NCBI GenBank assembly: GCA_965204395.1
Contig: OZ241987.1
Coordinates: 4,216,001-4,280,000 of the forward strand
DNA from: Bin87 sp965204395
Lineage (GTDB): Bacteria; Chloroflexota; Dehalococcoidia; Lucifugimonadales; UBA3495
Reading direction: 5' to 3'
Length of the DNA stretch: 64,000 nucleotides
Position numbers and translations under genes: made by a program. The notes below the pieces were generated by a model that saw only the letters and a list, made by a program, of their open reading frames with translations, had not been told where the DNA came from and made no database searches. Below are positions 63,577 through 64,000 of this stretch, in pieces; position 1 is the stretch's first letter; every line of letters starts with the position of its first letter.

Positions 63577-64000
63577 ATGCAGCAACACCCGCCGCCGTCC
63601 AAAGCGGTTCCGGAGAACTGGCAAACCGCACTAGCGATCGTGGCGCATCCCGACGATTTGGAATATGGGGGCGCCAGCGCCGTCGCCAAATGGACCAGCC
63701 AGGGGAAGCGGGTGGTGTACGTGATGGTGAGCAAGGGCGAGGCGGGCATCGATGGGATGGATCCCGCGGTGGTTGGCCCGTTGCGGATGCAAGAGGAGAT
63801 CAACAGCGCTAAGGTGGTGGGTGTGGATACGGTCGAGTTTTTGGACTACCCCGACGGGGTGATCGAATACAGCGCCGGGTTGCGCCGGGACATCAGCCGG
63901 GCGATTCGGCGGCATCGTCCTGATGTACTCCTAACCATCAATCACCACCAGCAGTTTTTCAGCGGCCACCTCAACATGGCGGATCACCGATGGGTTGGCC
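63577..64000 (+). CDS. PIG-L/LmbE family deacetylase, cut by window end
   Basis: The first 141 residues are present. ALAIVAHPDDLEYGGASAVAKWTSQGKRVVYV has the AHPDD zinc-ligand motif of PIG-L/LmbE/MshB deacetylases, and SGHLNMADHR at the end of the window carries a further His pair. GAGGAGGA is 5 bp before ATG 63577. Members remove N-acetyl groups from GlcNAc-type substrates. Confidence 0.85.
   Translation, partial: MQQHPPPSKAVPENWQTALAIVAHPDDLEYGGASAVAKWTSQGKRVVYVMVSKGEAGIDGMDPAVVGPLRMQEEINSAKVVGVDTVEFLDYPDGVIEYSAGLRRDISRAIRRHRPDVLLTINHHQQFFSGHLNMADHRWVG

Overview
The window looks like about 64 kb of chromosome from a high-GC bacterium with dense gene packing and ordinary GGAGG-type ribosome binding sites. 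The best guess is a member of the Chloroflexota, something like Dehalococcoidia or the SAR202 group. This is an inference from gene content and not from a marker gene. The content is a catabolic assortment of LLM-class flavin oxidoreductase, Rieske dioxygenase, M20 hydrolases, DUF917/HyuA, LutABC, MmgE/PrpD, VOC proteins and several TPP enzymes, together with ThyX, a selenocysteine tRNA and many dispersed palindromic repeats. No rRNA, CRISPR array, phage or plasmid replication genes were seen.

Layout. 0-11.8 kb: the 5' end of a citrate-lyase/HpaI-type gene, a very large CHAT-like/NB-ARC/TPR signalling ATPase, a large alpha/beta hydrolase, an AT-richer lone restriction-type nuclease domain, a luciferase-like oxidoreductase, MmgE/PrpD, an ECF sigma/anti-sigma pair and a 53-residue zinc-ribbon protein. 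12-20.4 kb (minus strand): a double-domain ThyX-like protein, then the operon E3-E1alpha-E1beta-E2 of a pyruvate-dehydrogenase-like complex followed by a TPP-dependent enzyme. 20.7-25.2 kb: a ring-cleavage-type hydrolase, a small Calx-beta-like surface protein and a Rieske dioxygenase alpha/beta pair. 25.6-29.8 kb: tatA facing an operon of fused RlmD-Maf, tatB and tatC, then trxA with selC 12 bp behind it. 30-32 kb: a decayed ISAs1-type insertion sequence and a small orphan segment beside selC. 32-46 kb: a methyltransferase, a PQQ sugar dehydrogenase, an unknown protein/DUF917/HyuA operon, LutABC, a degenerate MNT/HEPN pair, glycerate kinase and two M20 paralogues. 46-64 kb: a polyprenol-kinase-like protein, a lipoprotein, cysteine desulfurase, two VOC paralogues with a benzoylformate-decarboxylase-like enzyme, EVE protein, PII, acyl-CoA ligase, DUF35/thiolase, HpaI-type aldolase, RNase D, an M20 peptidase, GNAT, TPR, a hotdog protein and a PIG-L deacetylase cut by the window end.

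Most genes support oxidative catabolism of organic acids and aromatics feeding acetyl-CoA (PDH complex, thiolase, ligase, lactate utilisation, glycerate kinase), with envelope export (Tat) and sulfur/selenium functions (cysteine desulfurase, tRNA-Sec, thioredoxin).

The least expected signal is in the repeats. One ISAs1-family element with a dead transposase has 17-bp ends. Three small elements (185-235 bp) carry nearly the same ends and are flanked by matching or nearly matching 10-bp direct repeats, so they look like MITEs mobilised by that family. Inside these and other repeats a 22-26-nt palindromic micro-element recurs at equivalent positions, and a related palindrome sits at the frameshift that breaks the transposase. 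Several repeats have also grown into gene ends, adding C-terminal residues (Maf, LutC) or supplying ribosome binding sites.
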